DNA of 64,000 bases from an uncultured Poribacteria bacterium. Lineage in GTDB: Bacteria; Poribacteria; WGA-4E; WGA-3G. Shown here in pieces: positions 63,079 to 64,000 of the stretch. The DNA lies in NCBI GenBank assembly GCA_951828385.1, contig OX639973.1, positions 682,001 to 746,000 of the forward strand. Direction: 5' to 3'. The translations under genes were made by a program, and so were the position numbers. The notes under the pieces were generated by a model. The model did no database searches. It had not been told where the DNA came from and saw only the letters and a list, made by a program, of their open reading frames with translations. The number at the start of each line of letters is the position of its first letter. Position 1 is the stretch's first letter.

Positions 63079-63333
63079 GTGAACAAACGACATCAAAGAA
63101 CATTGCGCGCCATTTTTAACACACCGGTGCCCACTAATTTAGAGTGGAGACGTATTGAAACTCTTTTCATATCACTTGGTGCCAAAGTTAGCGAGAGAGG
63201 TGGGTCGCGAGTGCGCTTTGAATTACGAGGCGTTATTACTACTTTTCACAGACCACACCCTCAAAAGGAAGCAAAACCATACCAAGTACGGCGGGCACGG
63301 CGTTTTCTACAAGAGGCAGGAGTAACACCATGA
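63079..63333 (+). CDS. hicA: HicA family mRNA interferase toxin
   Basis: 84 residues from GTG. HicA is a small dsRBD-like RNase that cuts mRNA when not bound by HicB. Family features: WRRIETLFISLGAKVSERGG, SRVRFELRG and the histidine of TFHRPHPQKEAKPYQVRRAR; the catalytic histidine is the second in FHRPHP. It overlaps the hicB start by 4 bp (ATGA), the usual order with the toxin first. Confidence 0.9.
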   Translation: MNKRHQRTLRAIFNTPVPTNLEWRRIETLFISLGAKVSERGGSRVRFELRGVITTFHRPHPQKEAKPYQVRRARRFLQEAGVTP

Positions 63334-63563
63334 TTACAATGACGTATAAAGAATACACCGCTCAAATTGTCTATAGCGAAGAAGATAGTTGTTTCATCGG
63401 GGATCTTGTCGGTATTCGTGATATAGTCAGTTTTCACGGTGATTCTTTGGAAGAGATTCGTGTAGCTTTTGAAGAATCTGTTGATGACTATCTCCTAACC
63501 TGTCAAGAATTCAACCGCTTGCCGCAAAAGCCTGTTGCTTCAAAAGAAGCAGTAGCAAGCTGA
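63330..63563 (+). CDS. hicB: HicB family antitoxin
   Basis: 77 residues: a HicB partial RNase H-like fold (YKEYTAQIVYSEEDSCFIGD, VGIRDIVSFHGDSLEEIRVA, FEESVDDYLLTCQEF). The usual C-terminal DNA-binding domain is absent or very short (PQKPVASKEAVAS), as in minimal HicB types. It neutralises HicA; the pair may stabilise this region or respond to stress. It overlaps hicA by 4 bp. Confidence 0.9.
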   Translation: MITMTYKEYTAQIVYSEEDSCFIGDLVGIRDIVSFHGDSLEEIRVAFEESVDDYLLTCQEFNRLPQKPVASKEAVAS

Positions 63564-63612
63564 TAGAGAAATTAGAATATCCGCCTTCATACTGGGCGTG
63601 AAATGAGACACC

Positions 63613-64000
63613 ATGAAACAAATTAGTCGGCAATTGTTTTTAGGATGTATTCTCCTGCTTAATATGGGGTGGATAGCAGGTGCTGATGAAGCAACACTTA
63701 AAAACCCAGACGGTTCATGGAAGTGGACGAATCGGCTTGTCCATGAAACGAGTCCGTATCTGCTTCTGCATGCACACAATCCGGTAGATTGGTATCCGTG
63801 GAACGATGAGGCGTTGGCACTCGCGAAAAAAGAGAACAAGATAATTTTTCTCTCTGTCGGTTATTCCACGTGCTATTGGTGCCATGTGATGGAGCGGGAG
63901 GTATTCTCGAATCCTGAAATTGCCAAAATGATGAACGCGAACTTTATCAACATCAAGATTGATAGAGAAGAACGCCCAGACCTTGACGAAATCTATATGA
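63613..64000 (+). CDS. DUF255 thioredoxin-domain protein (YyaL type), 5' part only
   Basis: The gene runs off the right edge; 129 residues are visible. It has a signal peptide ([18 protein letters not shown]), then the DUF255 hallmark [40 protein letters not shown] and the active site STC87YWC90HVMEREVF. Full-length relatives (about 650-700 residues) join this thioredoxin-like domain to a six-hairpin barrel; their role is not established. The signal peptide suggests an exported version. The ribosome-binding site is weak (GAAATGAGACACC). Confidence 0.88.
   Translation, partial: MKQISRQLFLGCILLLNMGWIAGADEATLKNPDGSWKWTNRLVHETSPYLLLHAHNPVDWYPWNDEALALAKKENKIIFLSVGYSTCYWCHVMEREVFSNPEIAKMMNANFINIKIDREERPDLDEIYM

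Overview
The window looks like a chromosomal segment of an uncultured bacterium close to Candidatus Poribacteria. This is inferred from family content, not from a marker gene: Uma2-type nucleases, Rpn-type nucleases, LamG and dockerin-like secreted proteins, a phytanoyl-CoA dioxygenase, DUF5916 and DUF3500 proteins, and many TnpB/IscB-type mobile genes. Omp85 and other outer-membrane barrels and lipoproteins indicate a diderm. No rRNA gene, convincing tRNA gene or CRISPR array was seen.

Layout. 1-8.4 kb: a Uma2 protein; a tight four-gene operon (MoxR ATPase, a sugar-type ABC permease with a very large periplasmic insertion, a Rieske protein, a TPR-TlpA thioredoxin); then, on the other strand, an ABC/FtsX export cassette with its own outer-membrane protein. 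8.6-20.3 kb, mostly minus strand: PhyH dioxygenase, fatty acid desaturase preceded by a highly structured and probably transcribed non-coding region, an Rpn nuclease, a large secreted metallopeptidase-like protein, a broken Rpn copy, GTP-type PEP carboxykinase and an Omp85 protein. 20.6-31.7 kb: a B12/radical SAM protein, a fused two-domain ECF-type ATPase, a mosaic TnpB/IS607 locus with a pseudoknot-like leader, a fused MNT-HEPN protein, a LolA-like/YidD/TPR trio, and secreted carbohydrate-related proteins. 31.8-44 kb: a GH-D-like hydrolase, LamG, an HNH-less IscB relative (IsrB type) with its guide-RNA region, a secreted PEP-synthase-like protein, Kelch, DUF5916, a methyltransferase and DUF3500. 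44.2-54.6 kb: a probable selenoprotein, a DUF98 protein, a second TPR module, a TRAP transporter, a secreted S1C-TPR protease and an ISKra4 insertion with a perfect 9-bp target duplication. 55-63 kb: a metal-homeostasis locus (DtxR/MntR regulator with palindromic operator, ferritin-VIT exporter, TroABCD-type importer), then HicAB and the start of a DUF255 protein.

The strongest unusual observation is at 44202-45533 on the minus strand. One reading frame is interrupted by two TGA codons spaced exactly as the two cysteines of a thioredoxin-type CxxC site (U-V-P-U). A perfect small hairpin with a GGU loop follows at about the distance expected of a bacterial SECIS element. If UGA is read as selenocysteine, this gives a secreted UxxU-thioredoxin / haem c-motif / double-PDZ protein. 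Other notable items are the IsrB element, the structured RNA region upstream of the desaturase, the riboswitch-like leader at 24384-24467, the chimeric TnpB-TnpA ORF, the ABC permease with a domain inserted in its first periplasmic loop, and an exported ATP-grasp/phosphohistidine protein.

Start codons were moved to internal sites where a ribosome-binding site, signal peptide or family length favoured it; the entries say so. All functions are read from sequence motifs; no database search was run.
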